Positions 1 through 11,995 of a stretch of DNA of 64,000 bases are shown in pieces (position 1 is the stretch's first letter; each line of letters begins with the position of its first letter). Position numbers and translations under genes: made by a program. This stretch comes from Sanguinoderma infundibulare (Eukaryota; Basidiomycota; Agaricomycetes; Polyporales; Polyporaceae): the NCBI GenBank assembly GCA_032821775.1, contig JAVLRN010000017.1, positions 248,001-312,000 of the forward strand, read 5' to 3'. The notes beneath the pieces are model-generated. The model was not told the DNA's origin. It saw nothing but the letters and a program-made list of their open reading frames with translations, and did not search any database.

Positions 1-44
1 GTGAGCGCGAGCGCGGCAAAAGCAAGGAGTGTCTTGGCGAACAT
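1..44 (-). CDS. Partial gene: N-terminus of a secreted protein
   Basis: Read on the minus strand, an ATG at 44-42 opens a frame that runs off the window at base 1. The 14 visible residues (MFAKTLLAFAALAL) are a typical eukaryotic signal-peptide start: one early Lys followed by an Ala/Leu hydrophobic core. A TATAAAAA box lies about 92-99 bp upstream. The mature protein is outside the window, so the family cannot be named. A chance ORF is possible, but start, signal core and TATA box together make a real gene likely. Confidence 0.55.
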   Translation of the reverse strand, partial: MFAKTLLAFAALAL

Positions 45-135
45 TGGTGAACTGCTAAACACGCCGGGGAAGGGAAGTACGACTGCTACGAGACTCGAGA
101 TCGAGTGCTGAGGATTCCCCCACGGCACCGTTGGG

Positions 136-143
136 TTTTTATA
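136..143 (-). promoter_or_regulatory. TATA box of the leftmost gene
   Basis: TATAAAAA on the minus strand, about 92 bp upstream of the ATG at 44. Spacing is usual for a fungal core promoter. Confidence 0.5.
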
Positions 144-1380
144 CCTCTCTCGAGCACGCCCCATGCTCTAATTTTCGCACAACCAGCATCAGAGCCAGTT
201 ACGTTGTTCTCGAGCATCGCAAGCCAACGCCGTAAGCGTTCTTCATACCACCTCACAGACGCGACTTCGTGGAAACCCGTCTCGCGCGTTGTGACTCGCA
301 GGGCTCCGCAAACTGTGCATCGGCAACCATTCGGAGCCGCAATCCGAAGGGGGCGAGAGAAGTAGCAAGGTCAAGTCGGCCCAGCATGATCGTCGCCTTG
401 CGGAACCCGCCTGAGACTGCAGAGCACAAGGGCGCTGATGGCGCATGCACGGGGTACGTGAATATGTCCCAGAGATCAGAACCATGGAAAGGCTAAATGA
501 CTTCGAGGGATAGGTATGGGTATCGCCGGCACCGGTAACGTTGGGGGCGAGTGCCCAAACAATGACATGTTCAGGTGCACAGTCCCCGTAACGATGGGTC
601 GGAGCATGCGCGATGTGATACGGCCACTGTAAAGCAGGTCGCACAGACTGTCAGATAGGCAAAGAGCACAAGTCGATTTCTTGCGGGTGGGGGAGTAATG
701 GGAACCCGGAACCAAGAAACCAGGGTGACGATATGATGGAGTGCAGAAGAGAAGCTAGCCGAACAAGTGAAGGAAGCGCCAAGCACCCGGTCGAGGGTTT
801 TAGGCAAACTGCGGAAGTGGAGAACGCGATTGGACCGCTGACCATCGTTGAAAGGAGATCGAGAGCATAGATGTCCCAAGGTTTCAAATCGAAGCCTAGG
901 CATTGAAACGAGACATTGCCCAGCGGAAGAGGCTCACCATTGTAGTCCAGACAAGCGCGCTCCTGGGTACGCCAAGGTTTGAGGGACGGCTCCGGGAACA
1001 GAATTTTCAGCGCTACTCGGAGCCGCAATCCGCAGCGCGCCAAGGAAAAGCCTCCCAACACGTTTGTCGCCTGAAGGGTGAGCGGACGTGCGGACGGCGT
1101 GAGTGCGCTCCCGAACCCGGGACCATGGAATTGGGAAATGATCGATAGTTGGGTATGCTGTCCGAGACCGCCGGTCAGAACATAGGCAATGTGATGCGAG
1201 GAACCTGAGCAAGGATCCGACATGGACAAGGAGGTCGCATAGATAGTCGAAGACCGCGAGTCAGCTTTCCCTCGGATGAGGCCTTTGTGGGAACCCGGCG
1301 AGAACCAGAAGCCAGAAGGACGATATGGCAGATCGCCGGAGAGAAGGAGGGCGAGAAGAGGCAGGTCGCACGTTTAACCG
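144..1380. repeat. Degenerate tandem duplication, no recognisable gene
   Basis: Two diverged units lie about 0.6-0.7 kb apart. Both contain TCGGAGCCGCAATCCG (333-348 and 1018-1033), an ACCATGGAA...AAATGA stretch (about 480 and 1122), a GGTCGCA-AGA--GTC block (about 636 and 1229) and a GGGAACCCGG...GACGATATG block (about 699 and 1289). Minus-strand frames through both are open for up to 190 codons but resemble nothing I know. They may be decayed gene copies. Confidence 0.35.
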
Positions 1381-3379
1381 CAGTCCTTGGATGAAACAGG
1401 AGTGACGGAGAGCGCGGTGGTGATTAGTCACGAACAGTCACAAACACGGGTATCAGTTTGGAATAACGACTTACCAATGAATATAGAGTACAGTTTTGTA
1501 CTCGAACGAGTGTACACTCTCGCTTGGCGTCGAAGCAACCAGATGTTAACCGCGCTCACCAGGCACAGATGATCAGGGATCCCTCATAACGTCCGATCCT
1601 ATCACGACCAGCATATGATGCCTGTCAAGGACATGGCAACAGGAGGCTAATTGACAGAAAGCGTACCTCTGCTAACCAAAATGAAGCGAGGGAGGCTTGT
1701 ACATAATGCGAGCACCCGTTAACCGTGAGCCACAAGGTACCCGAGATGCTAGAGGTCAAAGACACCGATGCTCTAAGTCAAGCATCAGTGTTCCGGATCA
1801 AGTTGATTCCCGGTAACGAGCATCCTTCAACGGTCTCACAGCATCCTCGGGCCCGCCAATGAGGCTGGAGGAAAATACACCCTCTAGTCAGTTCCATGTG
1901 GTTTCTTTGCAGATCGAAGGAGTACTCACTGATGCAGAGCTTCCACGAGACCGACTGCGCGGCAGGGCCTCTCGGTCGACACGCCAGCAATCCAACCCAG
2001 ACTTGAGTCCATGTATGTTTCAATTCTCAGTGAAGGAACGTTTCCCGTTATTGCCACTGGAGCACAATTCGTATTGAGCGGGAGGACAGTGCGACTCGGA
2101 TCCCCCGATCTGAGGTGGGTTACATGGGAAGGAAGTGCATGGAAAGGGTACACGGAAAGGGGGCGTATGGGAAGCTGTAATGAGCCTGAGGGTAGGGTGC
2201 CTTCGGAAGCAAATTGTCATCGACCCATCCATGAGAGGATAGGCAGGAAAGAGCCTCACCAGAAGTCTATTGTTTGGAAGCACATGGTAGCAGCCGGGTG
2301 GGAAGACAAACAGGCATTCTCAATGGTAGAAGGCGGAGGAGGGATGTGAGGGAAAGGGAGGGTTGATTTCGGCTGGCGAAGGTGAGGGACGTGGCTATGC
2401 AGTTCTCACACCGGGCTTTGCCGATAGCCAATCCCGACGCCAGGATTGGTTCTCCAGCGAACCGTGACCACCATCCACCTTTCCTCCTTCCGAGTCCACC
2501 ACATCTCGAGATGTCTCAGGGAGCGAACGGAATCCCATGTGCACTATCTGTTTCCCGAAGTCGACGATTCCACAGTAGGCTAATTCGTGCCCTGTCTCAT
2601 CGTCCTCGTGACATGGTTTTCGTCTCTCGGCCATCAGAAATTCCCAGGAGTTCTGAGACGTCTGTCACAGACGTTTCAGACGTTTTCAGATGTTTTCAGA
2701 TAAATTCAGACCCATTTCAGACACACCAGAGGTCAGAGGTCAGAGGTGCAAAACTACCCTGTCAGACATTTTGAAAGGGACACTCACAGTGCAGCGAAAG
2801 GTCCAACAAGACCCACAATGGCTCGGATGCCCCCTACAAACACCCTCCGACGACGAAACCAGTGGACGATGGGCGCCATCGTCGGCAATACTGGTCATCG
2901 CCGTGCGTCAATGTGCGAGCACTGACATGCTCTCCAGTCCCCGCGCGTAGACCGCGCACTCCCAGACAGTTGCGCAAAAGCAATAATACCTTATGCACTT
3001 CAAACCATGGCGCCGCGAAGGGTGGGCGGCCGACGGTAGGTTAATGTCTGTGTTTTCACCCTCTTAGGCGCCCTAAGCGCCAGGTATCCAGACGTTCAGA
3101 ACTTGTGTGAATTACTGATGCGGCCCCACCTTGGCTCCACCTAGTTGGCTCTGCTGGCTTCCACTGGGATACCTTGGCGCATCTTTGAGCCGATCTGCAC
3201 AACCTCGTAGTGGCGCTCTACTGCTTGTTGCTTCCCGTCCCTTCAAATGGCATTTTCCCTCCAATCGATATGGCTCTCTATGCCTGTGTGAATGCTCCGT
3301 GGCGCCGTAGGCAGCAAACTGGACAGGATTCAATGCAATCTGCTTCAGGATGTACATTGTGGATCTATGGGTTCACTAT
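1381..3379. other. Gene-poor stretch, nothing identified
   Basis: No ORF here resembles a known family. The only visible structure is a short run of TTCAGA/TTTTCAGA units at about 2655-2735, followed by a doubled GGTCAGA at about 2737. The right edge is the insertion site of the copia element. Confidence 0.4.
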
Positions 3380-3384
3380 CCAGG

Positions 3385-3743
3385 TGTTGATGGGAAAGGT
3401 CTGGGCAAGCCGTGCTCGGGTGGTGGGGTGCGGCGCTCCATATGCATTCCTGTTTTGACGTCGGGCATCCCACTTACTATATCTGTATGATACTTGTCCC
3501 ATGGTAGTTAGTTGTGTCTTGGATCTATGTGTACGCCCGAGTCTTGTTTACTGTACCATATTAGCTTGCGCTCGAGTTGCGCTCACCTCAGTCTTGTCTA
3601 CTGCGACTGAGGTGAGCTTCCCCATGTCCCTTACCTACGTTTGTGCTGCTCATGCAGAGTACCAGTGTATTTTATCTATCTATAGGTACCTGCAAATGTA
3701 TTAGTCTCGTCTACTGCGACTGAGTGTATTTTATCTATCTATA
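3385..3743 (+). repeat. Copia 5' LTR
   Basis: 359 bp, TGTTGATGGG...ATCTATA. It matches 8429-8787 except for 14 transitions. It contains a repeated GTATTTTATCTATCTATA block near its 3' end. Confidence 0.93.
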
Positions 3744-3761
3744 GGTTATGAGCCCTGCTCC
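3744..3761 (+). other. Putative primer-binding site of the copia element
   Basis: GGTTATGAGCCCTGCTCC directly follows the 5' LTR, where a tRNA primer-binding site belongs. It resembles the initiator-Met-type sites of other copia elements (TTATCAGAGC-like). The tRNA was not verified. Confidence 0.35.
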
Positions 3762-3825
3762 ACACGGTTCTACTGCGTAACCCAGACAAATGAAAACTCA
3801 CTAGTGCGCTCTAAACCATCTCACC

Positions 3826-6800
3826 ATGTCCACTGTGAAGATTGGAGGTGACGACTCCGTGCGTGTTCTGAAGCTCGAAATAGGGGGCGCCAACTGGGTG
3901 CTCTATAAGTCGCGGCTCATGTGGGCCGTGGATGCGAAGGGAGTAGCAGGGCATCTCGACGGGACGTCGATGGAGCCCGCTGCACCGGCGTTGGCAGCTG
4001 GGCAAGTTGCTATGGCCGTGCCGAGCGCGAGCACTTTGAGCGCGTCAGTTGTGAGTGGGATGGGCATGACAGGAGCTGCCAGCGCGCAGCCTACTGCAGG
4101 TGCAGGTGCGACTGGCATGACCGGCACGACTGGTGCGACCAGTGCAACAGGCACGATGCCTGACCCGGTGCAGGAGAAGTACAAGGCCAGCCTCATGTAG
4201 TGGCGAAAGGGGGAAGCGACGGTGAAGCAGCTCATTGCATAGACCATCCCCAACTATCTCTTCATGAAGGTCCACATGCTGTCAACTGCGCGTGAGATCT
4301 GGGATGCCATCGTGAAGGAGTTCGAGAAGAAGTCCCGGATGGTCACCGTGGACCTCTGGCAACGCCTCCAGGACACATGGTGTGGCGAGCACGATGACAT
4401 TAGGACTCACCTGATGAAAATGTGTGCGATGTGTGAAGACCTGGCAGCAATGGGTCAGGTTCCCTCTGACGATGACTTTTACGCCATCATTCTCGGCTCT
4501 ATGCCGCCCTCCTACGAACTGTACCTTTCTGTGCTTTCCACCACTTCTCAAGCGACCGGCACACTTCTCTCTCCAGATGACTTAATGGACGGCCTGATCG
4601 AGGAGTATGACCACCGCATTTTGAAGGGAAAGGGTGTGCAACAGGGCGAGGTGAGCGGAGACATTGCGCTAACTGCCAGCGAGAGACCCAGGAAGCCAAG
4701 GAAGCACATCGAGTGCTACAATTGCAGGCAGAAGGGGCACATCAAGGCTGAGTGCTGGGCGCTGGGCAGAGGAAAGGAAGGCCAAGGCCCGAAGAACTTC
4801 AAAGGCAAGCCTAAGGAGAACGCGTCAGCAGCGCAGCTGAGGAAGGAGGAGAAGGAGAGGGTCGAGGCTTGGCTTTGTATCTCCTCAACCACTGATGACA
4901 TGCCTGACCTGCAAACCATCACCTCTGACTCTGACGACACTCAGTCGATCACTGACTATGAGGACGAGCATGACATCCTCATCGACGCCGACCAAAAAGC
5001 CGGCGAACGAGCTCGTCAGGCGCGTGACTGTGCAGAATATACCAGTATGTTCAGCGTGATGCTTGTGCAAGCGACCGCTTGGGAGGAGGTAGCTCTGTTG
5101 GACTCAGGTGCCTCACGCCACATGTCACCTTACCATCACCATTTCATCTATTTCGAGCTGATTGAGATGACAGAAGTCAACACAGCGGATAATCATTCGT
5201 TCCGGGCTGTTGGCCACGGTGATCTCTATGTAACTGTGCCAAACGGTGATGATGTACCAACTCGCGTCCTACTCTGTGATGCCCTCTATGCCCCATCCAT
5301 GGGTGCTACCCTCATCTCCATCAGCTGCGTTATTGCAGCAGGTGCATCTGTGTCTTTCGAGCAGGGAGTGTGTCATATCTGAAACCCAGATGGCGATGTC
5401 ATTGCGTGCATCCCTGAAACGAATGGCCTGTATCGCATTAGTACCCCATCTCCTGAGACCGCAGCATGCACGTCGCGTGAACCAGTTGAGGGAGAACATA
5501 CCATTTCCCTTGACGAGCTCCACCATGCAATGGGCCACATTTCTTTCAACGTGGTGTGCTCGATGGTCAACAACAACACGTTCGACGGCTTGAATGTCGA
5601 TGTTGGGTCCACCCTGACTCAGTGCGAAACTTGCCAGGCTGCCAAGATGACCCGCAAGCCAATCACGTGGGAGTGCGTCCATCTGAGGGCGACCGAGGCC
5701 GGCACAGAGATCCACTCGGACCTGTGGGGGGCCGCCCCTGTGCAAACACTGGGCGGACGCCGCTATCACACCCTCTTCATGGACGATTCCACCTGCTACA
5801 CCTTCGGGTACCTCCAGCGGATGAAGGATGAGACTTTCAAGTCCTATTGCCAGATGGAGGGGTACTTGGGCATCCAAAAGGGCGTCCAAGTGAAGTGTCT
5901 ACATACAGACCGCAGTGGAGAATACATGAGCAACAATTTTTCGGATTACCTTGTGCAATGAGGTACTGTTTGGAAACTCACCATCCACGACACGCCCGAG
6001 TACAATGGTGTCAGCGAGCGAGCCAACTGCACCATCTTCGAGAAGGTCCACGCCATGTTGCATGACACGGAACTCCTGGACAATCTCTGGGGGGAGGCGG
6101 TGCACCACACCATCTACCTGAAAAACTGGACTCCAATGCGTGCACTCAAGGGCACGACCCCATACAAGGCTTTCTGGGGCTGGAAGCCCAACCTCGCCCA
6201 CCTCCACCCCTGGGGCTGCCGTGTGCTTGTCCACTCTCCTGGCGGCTCGAAGCTTGCCGACCGAGGAGTACCTGCACGATGGGTCAGTTTCGATGAGGAA
6301 ACCAATGCCCACCGCATCTACTGGGGCAGCCGCATCACCGTTGAACGCAGCATCCGATTCCTACCCAAAACTGGCCACACAGACGTCGAGGTTCAGCTTG
6401 AGGGGGAGTGAGACAGGGTTAGCACTACTCACCAAATTGAGCCTCCCTCACCATCCGCCTCTGCACCTGCCTCTGCATCTGCCCCTGAGCCTGCTACTTC
6501 TGTTTCCTCTGCACCCGCCCCTGCTCTCACTTCTGCTCCTGCTCCTGATGCAGAGCGTCTTCCTGGGCCTCTTAATCTGGAGCCTCTTGCTGAACCTGTG
6601 GAAGCCGAAAAAATCATACTGGAGGGCAAGGGGAAGTGTGTTCGAAAAGAGTCGTCCTATGTTTGGTGCTTGAAGAGTGGTGAAGGGAGCGCAACCGGGA
6701 GAATCGGAGACTGAGAGCTGCCAAGAGGGATGCAGGAGGAAACGAAGCTGGAGCCCCAGACTAGGATCAAGGAGGAAGAAGAGACGGCCATGACTGTGTT

Positions 6801-8421
6801 CATGTGAGCAAAAGTCGAGGAAGAGGACGTGGCAATGGCAATGGTGATGGGAAAGGCTGAGTGTATCGAGCTGACGTATTCGGAGGCAAAGAAGCACCCA
6901 GATTGGCCGAAATGGGAAGCGGCGATCTGGACTGAGCTTGACAACCTTGTGGCTAACGAAACCTGGAAAATCATCCAACGGCCGGACACTGGCAATGTTG
7001 TCGACTCTAAATGGGTCTTGCACATCAAGAAGAATGCAGCCAGAGAGATCAAGAAGTACAAGGCTCGTTTGGTCGCGCATGGCTTCACTCAAGTCTATGG
7101 GGTTGATTATACTAATACTTTCGCCCCAGTAGCAAGACTCCCCTCCTTTCGGCTCATTCTTGCAGTCACAGCCCGAAATGACTGGCCTGTCGAGTCCTTC
7201 GACTTCAATAGTGCATATCTCAACTCCACACTCGACGAGGTCATCTACCTCAAGCAGCCACCAGATCATGCATTTGCTGACTGCAAGAAATTCGTCCTCA
7301 AGCTTCTGAAAGCGCTTTACGGCCTGAAGCAAGATGGGCGGAGGTAGTACAAGACCCTGTGTACCGCACTTGCAGAGCTGGGTTTTGTGCACTCCGAAGC
7401 CGACTGGGGAGTGTTTTACAAGCATGCGCGTATGTACCTGATCATTCTTGCAGTTCATGTTGATGATTGCCTTATGACCAGCCCCTCGCACAAACAGTTG
7501 ATCTACCACCAGGCGCGCATCAGTGACAAGTACAAGCTGACCATCCTCGGGCCAATCTCATGGCTCCTCAGCATCAAAATCATGCACGACCGCACGAACC
7601 GCACCATTTCCCTCTCCCAGCACTCATACATCAGCGCAATCATCACGCACTTCAATTTTGATGATCTGAAGCCTGTTTTGACCCCGATGGATCACAACGC
7701 CCCACTTTCAAAGGCGCAGTGCCCGGAGAGTGCAACTGACATCGTGTGCATGCAGCGTGTGCCTTACCGTGAGGCAATTGGCGTGCTCATGTATGCGGCC
7801 ATGGGAACACGTCTGGATATCGCGTTTGCAGTTTCCATGCTTGCGCAGTTTGCTGACAACCCTGGATGGGTTCATTGGGAGGCCATAAAGCGGATCTTCC
7901 GTTACTTGCTTGGCATGCACGATCTGGTTCTCATGTACGGAGGAAACAACAGCAGTTTGGAAGGTTTTGTAGATGCTGATGGTGCAATGCAGGAGCACCG
8001 TCACGCAATTATGGGGTATATCTTCCTGGTGGATGGTGGCACGATTTCCTGGTCATCCAAGAAACAAGAGCTCATCATGCTCTCTACCGCCGAGTCCAAA
8101 TATGTAGTGGCCACCCATGCTGCCAAGGAGGCCATGTGGCTTCATCGCCTCATTGGCGAGATCTTCTGCCCACTCTTGGACCCGACAGACCTCCATAGCG
8201 ACAATCAATCCGCGATCGCACTCACAAAAGATGGTTTCTATCACATGCGCACCAAGCACATCGATGTGCACTACCATTTCATTTGCTATGTTATTGACAA
8301 TGGTTTTATTCACCTACTCTACTGTCCCATGGAAAACCAGACAGCTGACATCCTAACAAAAGCTTTGCCGTCCACGAAGGTGAAGCACTTTGCCACCACA
8401 CTCGGCCTTGCTGTGGCTTGA
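3826..8421 (+). pseudogene. Copia gag-pol polyprotein, one frame with eight stop codons
   Basis: One frame of 1,532 codons starts at ATG 3826 and ends at TGA 8419-8421, with no frameshift anywhere. Domains in order: gag; a CX2CX4HX4C zinc knuckle (4714-4755); protease with DSGA (about 5101); integrase with HHCC and D/D/E residues in HSDLWG, HTDR and SERAN (about 5520-6100); a Pro/Ser-rich linker; reverse transcriptase with KARLVAHGFTQ and HVDD (about 6860-7470); RNase H ending with HSDNQSAIAL and TKALP. In-frame stops are at 4198 TAG, 4240 TAG, 5380 TGA, 5959 TGA, 6409 TGA, 6712 TGA, 6805 TGA and 7345 TAG. Each is explicable by one C-to-T or G-to-A change; 7345 replaces the Trp of the conserved GLKQ-GRRWYK motif. 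Non-functional copy. Confidence 0.93.
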
Positions 8422-8428
8422 GGGGGAG
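8421..8428 (+). other. Polypurine tract of the copia element
   Basis: AGGGGGAG sits immediately before the 3' LTR and overlaps the end of the pol stop codon, the normal place for plus-strand priming. Confidence 0.7.
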
Positions 8429-8787
8429 TGTTGATGGGAAAGGTCTGGGCAAGCCGTGCTCGGGTGGTGGGGCGTGGCACTCCATATGCATTCCTGTTTT
8501 GACGTCAGGCATTCCGCTTACTATATCTGTATGATACTTGTCTCATAGTAGTTAGTTGTGTCTTGGATCTATGTGTACGCCCGAGTCTTGTTTACTGTAC
8601 CATATTAGCTTGCGCTTGAGTTGCACTCACCTCAGTCTTGTCTACTGTGACTGAGGTGAGCTTTCCCATGTCCCTTACCTACGTTTGTGCTGCTCACGCA
8701 GAGTACCAGTGTATTTTATCTATCTATAGGTACCTGCAAATGTATTAGTCTCGTCTACTGTGACTGAGTGTATTTTATCTATCTATA
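8429..8787 (+). repeat. Copia 3' LTR
   Basis: 359 bp, same length as the 5' LTR and colinear with it. It is followed by the CCAGG target duplication. Confidence 0.93.
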
Positions 8788-8792
8788 CCAGG

Positions 8793-11055
8793 TTCATTGT
8801 ATGATATCTCTCTTTGTGTGCATGTTATCAAATATGTTGTATTGGTAGGTTGGGCCATATTCCCTTGATCATCGAGACTGACCCTTTGCCCCACTCCGAG
8901 GGCAATCATAAAGGTCCACAGTTGGTGGCTCGATGTCTCTGTGGAGAGCGATTCAAGCATGCAGACTCGAAAACTGTACAGCTCTGCAATATTGCCTGCA
9001 CAGGACTTGCAGATCCAGAAAGCAACCAGATTTGTGCAAGCCATGTGATGTATGACATCTTCAAGCACCCGGAGGGTATGTGGATACATCACTATGTACT
9101 GTGTTCTGGAATTTAGCAGCAGAATGATATTGTATATGTACAAGAACTACCAACCAGAGTTCCAAGACCCAAATGTGCGACTGCAAAATGCCATACAAAT
9201 GATTACAACTGTCCACAAAATGTCCACGTGAGGAAGGTGCAGAGGCACACATAATCGAGCATACTGAACTCCGACTGCATGAGCTTGACCCAGGCCTCGC
9301 CATCAATCCCATGGCAGTGTGACCTGAGGCCAATCCTGTGAGACAAGACACCAGTCATGAAACTCCAGAAGCATGATGTTCAACCACTCAGGCTCAGGCT
9401 GCGAGCCCTCATCAGTAAAGTTGGATTTTGCTTAATGGCTTAACAGTTTAATGGAAAATGGCTGTCCTCCCCCCCAGATTTTGGTGGATATCCTGGGCAA
9501 ACTTCTACCTCTAACATGTCAAGAAGACATCTCTTTGTCCCCCACCGTGTGCCAGTCAGAGTGCGGGAGAGTGGTGCTAGTAGAAGGGAGGTCATCAGTG
9601 GTGGCACTTACGGGTGCTTCAAGACCTGCTTACAGCTTATCAGCTTATCGTGCTTAATGGCTGCTTAACGTGCTGAACAGTGCTTAATGGCCCTGTTAAG
9701 CATGGTTAAGCAATTTGTGGAAGTACTGATGCTGTGACAGAGCCATAGCAGCTGCTGTAGGATAGATCTGACTATCTGAATATGATTAAAAAAGCCGGTG
9801 TCAAATGTGGCGGTTGCCTGAACTGAGGACTGTCGAGTGTAGACCCACTGTCAATATGTCTGACGACAGTCGAAGTTCAAGTGGCCTGCCACATCATCGT
9901 CATGGTAGATGCTGACTTTCATTGGTTGCATGTATTTGGTACTTCCCACAGTACGAATGACTTGTAGCACTGTATTATATTTACAACTCAATGGCTCGGA
10001 TATCTCACTATCATTATCAGTACTCGGACAATGGGATTGCCAAGACTGGCTCAAGCAAGTAGAAATGTGGGGTTGCTGGACCAGCATCAGCAAAAGTGCA
10101 AAATGTGTGACCCCACTTGGGCTGATTGGCAATGAGATGCCCAATTGGCCCCACTTATGCACAAGCACAATTGGGTCAATCGCCCACCATTCGAGCACTG
10201 ATTAAAGGCAATTGGGGGGGCTGATTGTATCAACTGAGAGTGGTTAGGATTTCTGGTCGGCAATTGGGTTCGCACGCAAGCCCTTAGGTGTACTTTCAAG
10301 CACTGTATATAGATAGTTAGCAATAGCATACTTGAGGTTCTTGCTGTTCTTGTCCAAAATAATAGTGTGCGATTGAGAAAAGTGTACATAGTCATTACAT
10401 GAGTGTGTAGCTGGTGTGAGTGTACTTGTAGTCATCCCCACCATCCCTGTCCTCCCCATCCTCTGCCCCGAGATCATCTTCATTGTCTGAAGACTTTTCA
10501 TCCTCCTCTCCACTACTGTCCTCAGATTCCTCATCTGACTCTGACACTGTGTCCGACTCATCACCCTCACCGGGCGCACCTTCCAGTTCAACTTCTTCCA
10601 GGATCATGTAAGGCCGCTTGTGGGGGCTGGCAGCTGCAAGCAGCCAAGCAACCCTCAGGAGACTTGCCACCTCCCTTGGCTACTGCCTCAGCACAGCAAG
10701 AGCCATCTTCACCACAATGGGTGCTGAATGTCCAGTATGACCACTCTGCCATCATCAGCAGCATCAACTCTCTCATGACCACCTATGAGCAGATCTTTGT
10801 CAGGTGGACCAGCAATATTGAATCCACTCCTCAATCTGTTCCCCCATGTTGAATGCACATAGCCAGGCATAGCATTGCACGGCATAGCTGTATATCTGGA
10901 TATTGACACAGCCCAATATCGCATCCATCTACACAGGCACTGTATAGCTGCCTTCCACATGATTGTTTCATGTGATGCACTGCCTACATACCTGTGTACC
11001 AGCAGTGCGGTCTAGTACTGTATAGTTCTTACTAATACAGTTCCCCATGTAGTAT
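8793..11055. other. Unassigned DNA with a GCTTAATGG motif cluster and small unknown ORFs
   Basis: Two clusters of GCTTAATGG/GCTTAAC/GCTTATC words lie at about 9431-9456 and 9628-9713, resembling subterminal repeats of a DNA transposon; no matching end was found. A minus frame at 10395-10670 encodes an acidic Asp/Glu/Ser-rich peptide, and a plus frame ending at 10852 encodes an unrecognised peptide. Neither has a family I can name. Confidence 0.3.
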
Positions 11056-11985
11056 ATATACAGCCCTCATTGGCCCTAATAGCAGCAGCTCTTCCTGCTC
11101 TTCTCCTCACTCATCTCTACAAGCCTCCCTCTCTCCAGCCAGGTAAGTATGTGTGGACACTGCATGTAGCTGCACCTCATAGTGGCATCCCCACTATGCT
11201 TAACACCCCACTCATAGCCCAGAACACCAGTGGCCCCTTGGATTCCTTCATTAGCAAGATATCCTCCCCATCTCTCACTGACACTGACAAACTCAAACTC
11301 AATGGTCGTTCACATAAGGAGGTTGAGGAGGGGAAGCCCATCCATTATGTGCCCATATTCTTTGAAGATAAGGATGCACAATGGCTACTGCAAGCAGAGT
11401 GCATCCATGTCTCCCTGCATTTCTCTTTGTTCCTTATTCCTGTCCCTTGTTCTGCTATATTCTCTGGTAAGACATTGCAACAGAGTATGCTTCTGCTGAC
11501 AAGTACTGGGTGCTGTATGAGACTGTCAATGCTGCCTTCGAAGTGCCTCGCAGATGTTTACCAGCCTGGCAACCTGATCTGGATTCACAACTACTACCTG
11601 CTCCTCATCCTGTTGCTTCTTCATCAGGCTCTACCGGAGGCCACTGTTGGGCTCTTCGTCCACACACCCTTCCCAAGTTCTAAGGTGTTCAGTTGTCTCT
11701 CCAGGTGCAAGGAGATCCTCGATGCATGCTCAGCACGGACCTCATTTGCTGCCAGACATACTCATACTCATGACACTTCACACCCTTCAACCTTCGATGA
11801 CCCGATCTGAAGCTTGGTGTGTTCTCACCAACTCTCTTCACATTGTAGTTGACAATTGCAGCCACCATCCCAGCTTCCAAGACCTGAGTCTACCATACCC
11901 CTCACCTCTCCAAGAGAGCATGCAAGCAATATAGAAGGACATCGACATTCATTTGGTGAGTGCTTATTCGTTGACCACAGACCTC
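11056..11985 (+). pseudogene. Broken piece of trehalose-6-phosphate synthase (GT20)
   Basis: The plus-strand translation contains the GT20 core in degraded form: YQPGNLIWIHNYYLLLI (expected GDLIWIHDYHLLL) at about 11557-11607, then PEATVGLFVHTPFPSS and KEILD up to about 11720. Just before it, another frame reads EYASADKYWVLYETVNAAF (about 11480-11540), as in trehalose-phosphate synthases. Just after it, a third frame reads MLSTDLICCQTYSYS and then a TGA where HF follows. So at least two frameshifts and one stop are present. In the family this enzyme joins UDP-glucose and glucose-6-phosphate. Only a middle portion survives, with probable intron remnants (about 11150 and 11400-11470), so it was captured or left behind as genomic DNA. 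Confidence 0.75.
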
Positions 11986-11995
11986 ATCTGACTGT

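Larger units (their letters stand above)
3385..8787 (+). mobile_element. Complete Ty1/copia LTR retrotransposon
   Basis: Two 359-bp LTRs (3385-3743, 8429-8787) flank one gag-pol frame in copia order (gag, protease, integrase, reverse transcriptase, RNase H). The element is bracketed by a perfect 5-bp target duplication, CCAGG at 3380-3384 and 8788-8792. The LTRs differ at 14 sites, all transitions, with no indel, so the insertion is complete but not fresh. The polyprotein carries eight in-frame stops, so the copy is not autonomous. Confidence 0.95.

Noticed and set aside
651..1229. 192-codon minus ORF as a gene
   Set aside because: No family resemblance, no supported start or splice context, and it spans a degenerate duplication.
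2655..2750. CRISPR-like short repeats
   Set aside because: Irregular TTCAGA units without uniform repeat length or spacers, in a eukaryotic context.
3826..8421. Stop codons in copia pol as programmed readthrough
   Set aside because: Eight stops of two kinds at unconserved places, one replacing a conserved Trp, fit deamination damage rather than recoding.
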